Assembly: GCF_030519375.1 (NCBI RefSeq)
Contig: NZ_JAUMKB010000013.1
Span: forward strand, 1 to 64,000
From: Mucilaginibacter tolerans
GTDB taxonomy: Bacteria > Bacteroidota > Bacteroidia > Sphingobacteriales > Sphingobacteriaceae
DNA: 64,000 nt
Direction: 5' to 3'
In this document: positions 7,109 to 14,688 of the stretch, piece after piece
How the letters are laid out: each line of letters starts with the position of its first letter
Position numbering within the stretch: position 1 is the first letter of the stretch
Notes under the pieces: model-generated
Told to the model about the DNA's origin: nothing
What the model saw: the letters and a program-made list of their open reading frames with translations, nothing else
Database searches by the model: none
Made by a program: the position numbers and the translations under genes

Positions 7109-8026
7109 TTATAATATTTCGAACTTGGCTAAGCTAATAAATTGCTGTATCCGGTTACGCAAAGCATCTTCGGTTAGATTTTTTAGTTTTTCTGTACCAA
7201 AGGTTTCCACGCAGAAAGAAGCTAAGGCCGAACCATAAATGATGGCATTCTTCATATTATTAAAGTTTACAGTGCCTACTTTAGCCATATAACCAATAAA
7301 GCCACCTGCAAAAGTGTCGCCAGCACCGGTCGGATCAAATACATCTTCAAGCGGCAGGGCGGGGGCAGCAAATATTTTTCCTTCGCCAAATAGTAGCGCA
7401 CCATGCTCGCCTTTTTTAATGATCAGGTATTTTGGGCCCATTGCTAATATTTTGTTAGCGGCCTTCACCAGCGAATATTCACCCGACAGCTGGCGCGCTT
7501 CGGCATCATTGATAGTTAACACATCAACCAGTTTAATAGTTTCCAGCAGATCATCGAGCGCCACGTTCATCCAAAAGTTCATCGTATCCATCACGATTAG
7601 CTTCGGGCGCTTATTTAATCTTTTGATTGCGGTTTGCTGTGTTATCGGAGCTAAGTTTGCCAGCATGAGGTATTCGCAATCCTGGTACGATTCCGGAATG
7701 ATCGGGTCGAAATCTTCCAGCACATTCAATCCTGTTTCCAAGGTGTCGCGACTATTCATATCGGTATGGTATTTACCCGACCAATAAAAATTCAGACGGT
7801 TTTCGTCGATCTGCAGGCCTTCAGTGTTGATATTATGATCATGCCAGATATTAATTTCTGACTTCGGAAAATTCTTGCCGATGATACCTACCAGCTTTAC
7901 TTTGTTATAAAAGTAAGATGCTGCCAGACAGGCAAATGGCGCTGCTCCTCCTACAATTTTATCAGCTTTACCAAAGGGGGTTTCAATGTCATCGAGGGCT
8001 ACAGAGCCTATAACTATTAAACTCAT
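7109..8026 (-). CDS. PfkB-family sugar/nucleoside kinase
   Basis: This 305-residue cytoplasmic protein has the ribokinase (PfkB) fold. The N-terminal GSVALDDIETPFG and GGAAPFACLAASYF form the substrate-binding region. The C-terminal DPTGAGDTFAGGFIGYMA carries the anion hole and catalytic Asp. Such kinases phosphorylate ribose, adenosine or other sugars; the sequence alone does not settle the substrate. It runs toward the cytochrome b5-like gene and away from the tRNA, and seems monocistronic. It is distinct from the fructokinase in the fructan operon. Confidence 0.88.
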   Translation of the reverse strand: MSLIVIGSVALDDIETPFGKADKIVGGAAPFACLAASYFYNKVKLVGIIGKNFPKSEINIWHDHNINTEGLQIDENRLNFYWSGKYHTDMNSRDTLETGLNVLEDFDPIIPESYQDCEYLMLANLAPITQQTAIKRLNKRPKLIVMDTMNFWMNVALDDLLETIKLVDVLTINDAEARQLSGEYSLVKAANKILAMGPKYLIIKKGEHGALLFGEGKIFAAPALPLEDVFDPTGAGDTFAGGFIGYMAKVGTVNFNNMKNAIIYGSALASFCVETFGTEKLKNLTEDALRNRIQQFISLAKFEIL

Positions 8027-8059
8027 TTAAAATATTTTTTATTTTTTTTCTGGCAAATA

Positions 8060-8090
8060 TTGTGAATTAAAGCCGGAAATCATACTTTTG
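8060..8090 (+). promoter_or_regulatory. Bacteroidota-type promoter of tRNA-Asn
   Basis: TTGTGAA at 8060-8066 (-33) and TACTTTTG at 8083-8090 (-7, matching TAnnTTTG) are separated by 20 bases between TTG and TA. The tRNA begins 23 bases after the -7 box. This is among the clearest promoters in the window. Confidence 0.75.
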
Positions 8091-8113
8091 CACACTCCAA
8101 ACCGGAAAATGAT

Positions 8114-8190
8114 TCCTGAGTAGCTCAGCCGGTTAGAGCATCTGACTGTTAATCAGAGGGTCGCTGGTTCGAGCCCAGCCTCAGGAGCCA
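8114..8190 (+). tRNA. tRNA-Asn (anticodon GTT), CCA encoded
   Basis: The 77-nt sequence folds as a full cloverleaf. The acceptor stem TCCTGAG pairs with CTCAGGA (7 bp), then come discriminator G and encoded CCA. The anticodon arm is TCTGA-CTGTTAA-TCAGA with anticodon GTT, and the T arm is GCTGG-TTCGAGC-CCAGC. Its 3' end and the following terminator are repeated at 10489, which marks it as a likely integration or duplication point. Confidence 0.97.
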
Positions 8191-8290
8191 ACTGGGCAAG
8201 CACAAATTTTTGTTGCTTGCCCTTCTTTTTTATCTTGTTGCTAATCAGATAAATAAAAGAGTACGAATCGCTCGTCTTAGTGGTTCGATC
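8185..8290 (+). repeat. tRNA-flank direct repeat, copy A
   Basis: This copy begins with the last bases of tRNA-Asn (GAGCCA), runs through the terminator hairpin, and continues to CTTAGTGGTTCGAT. The first roughly 45 bases match copy B (10489-10602) with one substitution and one indel; the rest matches with scattered changes. The two copies bracket the reductase/AraC cassette. Confidence 0.75.
8194..8230 (+). terminator. Intrinsic terminator after tRNA-Asn
   Basis: GGGCAAGCA pairs with TGCTTGCCC (9 bp, outer stem) with a further ACAAA/TTTGT pairing inside, followed by TTCTTTTTT. The same hairpin recurs at 10500-10537. Confidence 0.85.
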
Positions 8291-8332
8291 ATTACCAAGT
8301 CGACAATCAATCTCCTTAACACTTAACCATCT

Positions 8333-8389
8333 ATGACCAAAGATATTCTTGAAAGAGTGAAAACCGGGGAACAAGTGCCACTTAGGTAG
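8333..8389 (+). pseudogene. Possible 18-codon 5' remnant of an acetyltransferase-like gene
   Basis: An ATG at 8333 opens a frame reading MTKDILERVKTGEQVPLR before TAG at 8387. From memory this resembles the N terminus of sphingobacterial acyltransferases (M-T-x-D-I-x-x-R-x-x-x-G-E). Nothing beyond the stop continues the similarity, so it would be a truncated start. The assignment is weak. Confidence 0.25.
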
Positions 8390-8396
8390 GAAAGCC

Positions 8397-8436
8397 TGCG
8401 CCTTTTAAACAAAGCACATTGCGCCTTTTAAACAAA
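8397..8436 (+). promoter_or_regulatory. Tandem 17-bp direct repeat, candidate AraC-type operator
   Basis: TGCGCCTTTTAAACAAA occurs at 8397-8413 and again at 8420-8436, with a 23-bp repeat period. The copies end 50 bp before the reductase ATG. Tandem direct repeats about two helical turns apart are typical AraC-family sites, and the operon's second gene is an AraC regulator. Confidence 0.5.
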
Positions 8437-8485
8437 ACAAACGATTTACTATAAAGCGATTTTTGGTTCATCAAAACAAAAGAAG

Positions 8486-9529
8486 ATGAACACCAATTCA
8501 AATAATGAGAAATTAGTGCTGGTTACCGGTGGCTCCGGCTTTATTGCAGTACATTGCATACTTCAATTATTAAATGCAGGATATCGGGTAAGGGCGACAT
8601 TGCGCTCCTTGAGTCGTGAAGCCGGCGTGAGGTCAATGCTTAACCAAGCCGGCGCCGAAGCCGTTGACCGTTTGACCTTTGTTGACGCTGACCTAGCCTC
8701 TGATAAACATTGGTCCGAAGCGATAAGTGGTTGCAACTACGTATTGCATGTTGCTTCGCCTACACCAAAATTGGATTTCAAACACGAAGATGAAATGATT
8801 ATCCCGGCACGGGAAGGTGTACTGCGGGTATTGCGTGCCGCAAGGGACACTGGTGTTAAACGCGTAGTATTAACCTCTGCTATCGGTGCAGTTGTTTATG
8901 GACATCCCAGCCAAAGGGCACCCTTTGACGAGACGGACTGGACAGATACAGCCAATGCTCCGGCTTACCAGAAGTCCAAAACCCTGGCTGAAAAGGCAGC
9001 CTGGGAGTTTATCGAAAGGGAGGGGAGGGGACTTGAACTTGCGACGATTAACCCCGTAACTGTCATGGGGCCGGCATTGGGACCGGAATATTCACATTCG
9101 CTTTACCTGATCAAAAACCTCCTGACCGGCAAGATGCCGGGCTGTCCGAAGATCAATACCGGTTTTGTCGATGTGCGTGATGTGGCCGACTTGCACCTGC
9201 GCGCAATGGAAAATTCAGCAGCTAAGGGAGAGCGTTTTATCGCCACTGCTGGTGAGAGTATCTGGCTGGTGGAGGTGGCGAAAATACTGAAAGAAAACTT
9301 AGGTGCTGCTGCCAATAAGGTAAGAGCGAGAGAGTTGCCCAATACGCTATTGCGTATCGCGGCATTGAAAGACCCGATGGTTAAGTCAATGATCCCGCTC
9401 TTGGGCAGGGTTATGAATGTCACCAGTGCCAAAGCTATTAACCTATTAGGCTGGTCGCCGCGCTCTACCGAAGACGCGATTCTTGCCTCAGCAGAAAGCC
9501 TGATCCGCTTGCAACTGCTCGACCAATAA
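8486..9529 (+). CDS. NAD(P)-dependent extended SDR, aldehyde/dihydroflavonol reductase-like
   Basis: This 347-residue cytoplasmic enzyme is an extended short-chain dehydrogenase. The cofactor motif TGGSGFIAVHC is near residue 15, and the basic RATLRS after strand 2 favours NADPH. LTSAIGAVVYG is near residue 133 (active-site Ser region), and Y-x-x-x-K (YQKSK) is near residue 165. The overall pattern resembles the dihydroflavonol-4-reductase / bacterial aldehyde reductase group, which reduces carbonyls; the natural substrate is unknown. It is followed after 16 bp by an AraC-family gene, so the two form a small operon. By eye, both genes are richer in G and C than the neighbouring PUL genes, suggesting recent acquisition. 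Confidence 0.88.
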   Translation: MNTNSNNEKLVLVTGGSGFIAVHCILQLLNAGYRVRATLRSLSREAGVRSMLNQAGAEAVDRLTFVDADLASDKHWSEAISGCNYVLHVASPTPKLDFKHEDEMIIPAREGVLRVLRAARDTGVKRVVLTSAIGAVVYGHPSQRAPFDETDWTDTANAPAYQKSKTLAEKAAWEFIEREGRGLELATINPVTVMGPALGPEYSHSLYLIKNLLTGKMPGCPKINTGFVDVRDVADLHLRAMENSAAKGERFIATAGESIWLVEVAKILKENLGAAANKVRARELPNTLLRIAALKDPMVKSMIPLLGRVMNVTSAKAINLLGWSPRSTEDAILASAESLIRLQLLDQ

Positions 9530-9545
9530 TATTAACTTTAAACCG

Positions 9546-10334
9546 ATGGAAGTCGCCGAAGTATTTATCGCCTGTAAGAAGGAAGCTCATTACAGCCGGG
9601 AGCTGATCCTTTCGCAACCAGCGCTAGTTCATATCATTTCCGGTGAAATGGGGGTCGTGACCGCCGAACACAGCTACCATTTTCTTCCAGGAGATACCGT
9701 ACTGCTGCCCCGTAACCAACTGGGCAGGATGAGTAAACTCCCCCTAAACGGGCAACCCTGCATCGTCATATCAGTGCTATTTCGCAAGGAAAGGCTCCAA
9801 CAATACTATCGAGCCAACGTAAACCAATTTAAAGCGATGCACGGCCATGGGCTAAGAAAGTTCGGAGCACATCCGTTGTTGAAAAGCCTGTTTAGTTCTT
9901 TGCAACCTTATTTTGACCTGGCCGATGCTTTGCCTGAGGACATAGCCTCATTTAAGGTCGAAGAAGCGGTCCGTATCCTTCGTGCTATTGATCCGAGTGT
10001 AGACGAATTACTCAACCATTTTGAAGAGCCGGGCAAACTGGACCTTGCTGAGTTCATGGAGCAGAATTTTATGTTTAACCTCCCTCTGGAAAAATTCGGC
10101 TACCTGACGGGAAGAAGCCTGACCACTTTTAAAAAAGATTTCAAGCGGATTTTTCAAAATACACCCGGCAGATGGTTGACGCAGAAACGCTTGGAGCTGG
10201 CCCATTACCAGATTTTCGAGCAGAAAAGAAGGCCGTCCGAGGTTTATCTGGATAGTGGTTTTGAAGACCTCTCACACTTTTCCTTTGCCTTTAAAAAGCA
10301 TTATGGTTATAATCCAACCTTTAGGGCCCTCTAA
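9546..10334 (+). CDS. AraC-family transcriptional regulator
   Basis: This 262-residue regulator has an N-terminal cupin-like effector domain (about residues 15-90, HIISGEMGVVTAEHSYHFLPGD) and a C-terminal AraC double helix-turn-helix (about 165-262). The latter contains LEKFGYLTGRSLTTFKKDFK and SEVYLDSGFEDLSHFSFAFKKHYGYNP, the second being the family signature. It lies 16 bp downstream of the reductase. The tandem repeats upstream of the reductase are a natural candidate for its operator. The inducer is unknown. No other gene lies between it and the second tRNA-flank repeat. Confidence 0.92.
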   Translation: MEVAEVFIACKKEAHYSRELILSQPALVHIISGEMGVVTAEHSYHFLPGDTVLLPRNQLGRMSKLPLNGQPCIVISVLFRKERLQQYYRANVNQFKAMHGHGLRKFGAHPLLKSLFSSLQPYFDLADALPEDIASFKVEEAVRILRAIDPSVDELLNHFEEPGKLDLAEFMEQNFMFNLPLEKFGYLTGRSLTTFKKDFKRIFQNTPGRWLTQKRLELAHYQIFEQKRRPSEVYLDSGFEDLSHFSFAFKKHYGYNPTFRAL

Positions 10335-10488
10335 CGGAGCATGTATGATCTTAACAAAAAATGTCAAGACAAGAGTAATTTGATAACCTGAGGACCCCTA
10401 GGGAAACGAACCTCTTATCTTAGCCACTTTCAATTCCTTTAGCAACTTTAACTGCTCTAAGACTTGGTTCGAATTCTGTCCAGTCAGG

Positions 10489-10602
10489 GGAGCCAGACTG
10501 GGCAAGCACAAATTTTTGTCGCTTGCCCTTCTTTTTTTCTTCCATAATTCATTGTTAATCAAGTAAATAAAGGAGTGCAAATCCCCCGACTTAGCGGTTC
10601 GA
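10489..10602 (+). repeat. tRNA-flank direct repeat, copy B, with tRNA 3'-end-like sequence before it
   Basis: This copy carries GAGCCA, the GGGCAAGC terminator hairpin and T tract, and the downstream CTTAGCGGTTCGAT segment seen after tRNA-Asn. Just before it, TGGTTCGAAT...CAGGGGAGCCA looks like a tRNA T-loop and 3' end, but no full cloverleaf can be folded upstream. It may be the far attachment site of an inserted segment, or the tail of a second tRNA gene whose body was lost. Confidence 0.7.
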
Positions 10603-10620
10603 TGTTGCAGGTCTTCAAAA

Positions 10621-11328
10621 GTGAACTTTTGGGCTCTTACAATAAATGCCGAAATGACTATGCTTTACTGGGATATTGGCAAAACAATAAACCAGCTTCA
10701 AAATGAACAAGGTTGGGGTGCCACGGTCACTGCACGATTAGCAAATGATATCAAGAATTAACTACCGGAATTAAAAGGCTTCTCTGAAAGAAATTTAAAG
10801 TTTATGGTTCAGTTTTATAAGGAGCATAATTCAGATGAGCTAATTGGGAAACGGGCCGTTTCCCAATTAGAAAATACAGACCAGACAAACACTGAATTTA
10901 TGAAACAGGCTGCTTCCCAAATTCCCTGGGGGCATAATATTTTGCTGATGCAAAAGATCAAAGATAAGCAAATACGTTTTTGGTATGTGCAACAAACGCT
11001 TTTAAATGGCTGGAGTAGAGATGTGCTTTCATTAATGATAAAGAGTGATCTTCATCTTCGACAGGGAGAAGCAATTAATAATTTTTCAAAAACATTGCCC
11101 GATCCGCAATCTGATTTAGTAAAAGAAACACTAAAAGACCCATACATATTTGACTTTATTACAATTGCACAACCCTTTACAGAACGCGAGTTAGAAACTG
11201 AACTGGTAAAGCATGTAGAAAGGTTTTTATTGGAATTAGGTGTTGAAGGGCATTGCCGAGTAAAATATCTTCACGAAAAAGAAGGATATAGCCTCCTTCT
11301 TCAAGTTCAAGGTTCTCAATTTCAATAA
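10621..11328 (+). pseudogene. Truncated DUF1016 / YhcG-like gene (N-terminal part)
   Basis: In one frame the sequence reads as the N-terminal domain of the DUF1016 (YhcG) family: TINAEMTMLYWDIGKTI, GWGATVTARLANDIKN, LPELKGFSERNLKFM, then IPWGHNILLMQKIKD and VERFLLELG. A TAA at 10759-10761 interrupts it where relatives have a charged residue before L/F-P. The open remainder from 10804 is 174 codons. The C-terminal PDDEXK nuclease domain is absent, and the last about 28 codons are antisense to a different gene remnant. YhcG proteins are associated with restriction or mobile regions, but this copy should be inactive. Its 5' end abuts the copy B repeat. Confidence 0.8.
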
Positions 11329-11455
11329 CTTGCCGGGGTTTCCAAAACACCATCGATCCTTTTTCATGATCAAGCTTGGTACGCCCATAGAGCCAGTGAC
11401 CGGCTTTAATATTCTTTAGGCCTACCAGATAGAAATCACAGGTGATTGCAACAGC
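11240..11455 (-). pseudogene. Remnant of an AraC-family regulator effector domain
   Basis: On the minus strand from about 11455 the frame reads FAVAITCDFYLVGLKNIKAG, then a YGR-x-x-x-x-HEKGSMVF segment, QVIEIENLELEEGGYILL and FREDILLGNALQHLIP. This is the pattern of the N-terminal domain of Bacteroidota AraC regulators. A stop precedes it, it has no start region, and the DNA-binding domain is missing. It meets the DUF1016 remnant head-on at about 11240, so two broken genes are joined here. Confidence 0.6.
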
Positions 11456-11578
11456 GAACGCAATTGGGGTTAGTTATCTTAGAATGATCGGCTTTGCGGC
11501 CGGCAGATAATGCGCTAAATCAAATTAGCGACGATATAGCAGCAGAAAAACGACAATACATTTGAGCTCACAAAATGG

Positions 11579-14353
11579 TTATGCCTTACTTTTTTTAAAT
11601 TCACTCGGCGTGCAACCATATCTGGCTTTAAACACGGTAGCAAAGTAATTAGGGTTTGAGAAACCAACCATATACGTGATCTCAGAGATAGTCAAACTCT
11701 CATTATTCAAAAGGTAGGTAGCCTTTTTTATTCGCCGATTAAGAATGTAGTCAGTTATACTACAATCCGTCAAGGCTTTTACTTTCCGATAGAGCTGAAC
11801 ACGCGAAATACCAATTATCTTGCAAATATCGTCCACCGAGAATTTTTCGTTGGCCAGGTTTTGTTCGACAATGCCGGCAAAATCATTAAGGAATTTTTTA
11901 TCCAGTTTTTTAGATATGGTAAGTCTTTCTGTAGTGCTTATGTCACTTGTAAAATGCTCTTTCAACAATGCCCGGTTACCAATAAGATTCCATACGCTCG
12001 CACTGAGATAATCAAAATTAAACGGCTTTGTAATATAAAGGTCCGCCAAAGACTGAACACCTAATATCTGATGCTCAAGGCTTCCTTGAGCTGTGAGCAA
12101 GATAATTGGAATATGAGATGTGCGGACGTCTGATTTGAGCGTTTTTGAAAGTTCTTTTCCGGATACGCCCGGAAGCACAACATCTGAGATGATTAGATCA
12201 GGCACGTTGTCAAATGCGCTGGTGATACCTGCAGTGCCATTGCATGCGGTAAACACCTCAAAATTTTCGCTGAATTTGTCTGTAAGGTATTGCAGCAAAT
12301 CAGTGTTATCTTCAATAATTAGTATTGAATGTTCACTCGGACTTTTCAGAAGATTATAGCTGTCCTCTACTGCAAGCCGGTTAAAGTCTCCCTGGTATAT
12401 TTTTGATTTTTCAGCCAAATCAGACCAATCATTTCGCGAATAGTTTTTTTCCATGGCATTTAAATGACTGCTTCCAAGGGGTAAGCTTACAGTAAACATT
12501 GTGCCCTTCCATTTCTGGCTTTTAACGTCAATATTACCGTGATGGAACAGCATGATTTCTTTTGAAAGAGAAAGGCCTATTCCCGAACCTGTAACCGGAG
12601 CATTATCGGCCTGGTAAAATTGGTCGAATACTAAAGCTGTATCTTCTGGTGACATTCCAATCCCATTGTCCTCCACATCAATGTAAACATAGTCAGGGCC
12701 ATTTTTTCTGATAGTCACTTTTATACGGCCGTCCTCATTACAAAATTTGATAGCGTTAGATATCAGGTTAAAGAACACCTTATCCAGCATGTCAGCATCA
12801 AACCAGGCCTTTATTTCTTTTTCGGGGGAAGTAAAGTAAAGCTTGACATTCATTTTTTGTGCATAAACGCGGAATGCCTCTGTAATCTCGCGAACAAAAT
12901 CGACCAAATTGTTTTCTGACGCTTTTATAGTTTGTTTGTCGATCTCTATTTTCCGGTAGTCGATCAATTGGTTCACCAACTTTAACAGCCTAAATGCATT
13001 CTGCTGAACCAGCCTCAGGTTTTTGCCGGCAAGTAAAGATAACTTGTCATTTGCGAGCAGATCCTGCAATGGGGATAACATCAATGTCAGAGGAGTACGA
13101 AACTCATGAGATACATTGGTGAAAAAGTTAAGCCGCGCCTCTGTAGCGGCTTCTGCTTTGGCCGACATTTCGATTAGTTGGTTCCTTTGCGAAACTATTT
13201 CGTTGTTCTTTGCTTCCAGTCTTTTATTGATTTTGCGGTTTTCAGTAAGAGAGTAAAAGGCAAGCCCGCCAAATATGATAGCCAGAACGAGTGTAATAAT
13301 AATCACATCCAGCACAATCTGCTGGCTTTTATAAATTGCCTGCTGGTCTGCCAGCAAAGATTGTTGTTTCTCGATGTCCTTTTGCTGGCTTTCAATTTTA
13401 TTCCACTGAAATTGCATTAATTTAACGTTAGTGGAATCAATCACGAGCGATTGCAAAATATTTTCCCTGGAGAATGGCTCTTTATTTAATATCTGAAAAG
13501 CTGTCACAATGGCTTCCTTACCACCGGTAGGGTATAGCACACTTGCGTTGAGGGTTTTGTTACCGACCATCTGCAAACCGCCACCATTACCTGGGAGCGC
13601 ATCTACACCTAATACTTTGATGGTGCCTGGCAAACGAAGGTCGTTTAATACTTCTCTGGCGCCTGAGGCCATCATGTCATTTTGTGCAAAAATTGCATTT
13701 ATACCAGCCAGTTGTTTTGCATTTTTTCTCAATTGGGCCTTGGCATGTTGCTTTAGCCAATCACCGTAAACCTTAGATACATGTATGTTAGGAGACTCCT
13801 TTATGCCGTCCATCAGCCCTCGGTCTCTTTCTATAGCAGGCGAGGAACCGGGAAGCCCCATTACTTCGAGCAAGTTAATCTGCCCTACAGAAGTTGATGC
13901 TATGTATGCACCAGCCAATTTCCCCACCTGGTAATTGTCGGCTCCTACATAGGCCGTGTATAAGCTTGACGCGGTTTTACGGTCAATAATAATTACGGGT
14001 ATGCCTTTATTATATGCTTCTTCGACAACCGGCGTTAATGGCTGGGCTTCATTAGGGGAGATAATGAGCAAGTCGATACCATCATCGAGCATTTTTTTCA
14101 CCTGGCTGATTTGTAAATCGCTACTATTTTCAGCATCAGCATAAACGAAGTTGGCTCCGGGATGTAAAGAAAGCTCAGTTTTCATTTCATCCAGCATGGT
14201 TTTACGCCATAGGTCGGAACCTACACACTGTGAAAATCCAATTGTGTAAGCAGCTTTTTTCTTGTCCTCTTTGCACCCTGCTATACATAAGATAATCAGG
14301 GTAACAAATAGTAGTACCCGGGATAGTTTACCGAATGCAATGCGCCCGCTCAT
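11579..14353 (-). CDS. Hybrid two-component regulator with periplasmic sugar-binding (PBP) sensor
   Basis: This 924-residue protein combines sensing and transcription control. Residues 1-27 form a signal segment ending in a lipobox-like CIAGC (Cys27). Residues 36-310 are a type I periplasmic binding protein domain of the ribose/fructose class. A Gln-rich coiled coil at 318-345 precedes a transmembrane helix at 347-369. Histidine kinase: H416 in NVSHEFRTP, N533 region, and GxG boxes EDNGIGM and GSGIGLSLS. The receiver has Asp724 in DLIISDVVLPG. An AraC helix-turn-helix lies at about 820-924. B. thetaiotaomicron BT1754 has this layout and senses fructose. The divergent fructan operon supports the same role here. 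It likely activates that operon from repeats in 14489-14559. Confidence 0.93.
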   Translation of the reverse strand: MSGRIAFGKLSRVLLFVTLIILCIAGCKEDKKKAAYTIGFSQCVGSDLWRKTMLDEMKTELSLHPGANFVYADAENSSDLQISQVKKMLDDGIDLLIISPNEAQPLTPVVEEAYNKGIPVIIIDRKTASSLYTAYVGADNYQVGKLAGAYIASTSVGQINLLEVMGLPGSSPAIERDRGLMDGIKESPNIHVSKVYGDWLKQHAKAQLRKNAKQLAGINAIFAQNDMMASGAREVLNDLRLPGTIKVLGVDALPGNGGGLQMVGNKTLNASVLYPTGGKEAIVTAFQILNKEPFSRENILQSLVIDSTNVKLMQFQWNKIESQQKDIEKQQSLLADQQAIYKSQQIVLDVIIITLVLAIIFGGLAFYSLTENRKINKRLEAKNNEIVSQRNQLIEMSAKAEAATEARLNFFTNVSHEFRTPLTLMLSPLQDLLANDKLSLLAGKNLRLVQQNAFRLLKLVNQLIDYRKIEIDKQTIKASENNLVDFVREITEAFRVYAQKMNVKLYFTSPEKEIKAWFDADMLDKVFFNLISNAIKFCNEDGRIKVTIRKNGPDYVYIDVEDNGIGMSPEDTALVFDQFYQADNAPVTGSGIGLSLSKEIMLFHHGNIDVKSQKWKGTMFTVSLPLGSSHLNAMEKNYSRNDWSDLAEKSKIYQGDFNRLAVEDSYNLLKSPSEHSILIIEDNTDLLQYLTDKFSENFEVFTACNGTAGITSAFDNVPDLIISDVVLPGVSGKELSKTLKSDVRTSHIPIILLTAQGSLEHQILGVQSLADLYITKPFNFDYLSASVWNLIGNRALLKEHFTSDISTTERLTISKKLDKKFLNDFAGIVEQNLANEKFSVDDICKIIGISRVQLYRKVKALTDCSITDYILNRRIKKATYLLNNESLTISEITYMVGFSNPNYFATVFKARYGCTPSEFKKSKA

Positions 14354-14688
14354 CTTATGATTCCTAATAAATGGTTATTCAATGGTTCTTATTGGCCGGA
14401 GAGATTCGACTCTAGTTTCAAAAATATAGATAAAATTCCTATAACTCCAAATAGGCGTTTGCCGGCCCGTGCTAACATCAACAGCGAAATGTAACAGTAT
14501 CGAAGGTTTCGTGTAACATAATTATAAGTCGTGCAAATTTTTAAACCCGTGTAAATTTTATTTGGCTGAAAATCAAATACATATTGTTTGTTTAAAATTT
14601 TAAGCATTTTGAAATAAAACTGATAACCGTCGCCCTGGTTCGCGCTCTACCTTGCGATTAGTAATACCAATTATACCAACCAACTTTT
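14354..14688. promoter_or_regulatory. Divergent control region of the fructan locus
   Basis: This 335-bp gap separates the divergent sensor and sugar-porter genes and must hold both promoters. It contains an array of similar half-sites in one orientation: ATGTAACA at 14489, CGTGTAACATAA at 14510, CGTGCAAATTTT at 14530 and CGTGTAAATTTT at 14548. The spacings are 21, 20 and 18 bp. Their position, about 130-200 bp before the porter start, and their helical spacing suit binding by the AraC-type output domain. No unambiguous -33/-7 pair was found. Confidence 0.5.

Noticed and set aside
8153..8374. Leftward reading frame across the tRNA end and its flank
   Set aside because: It is antisense to a tRNA and terminator and has no protein-family features.
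10398..10580. Leftward reading frame across repeat copy B
   Set aside because: It lies in the duplicated tRNA flank and mirrors the frame near 8153, so it is a product of the repeat, not a gene.
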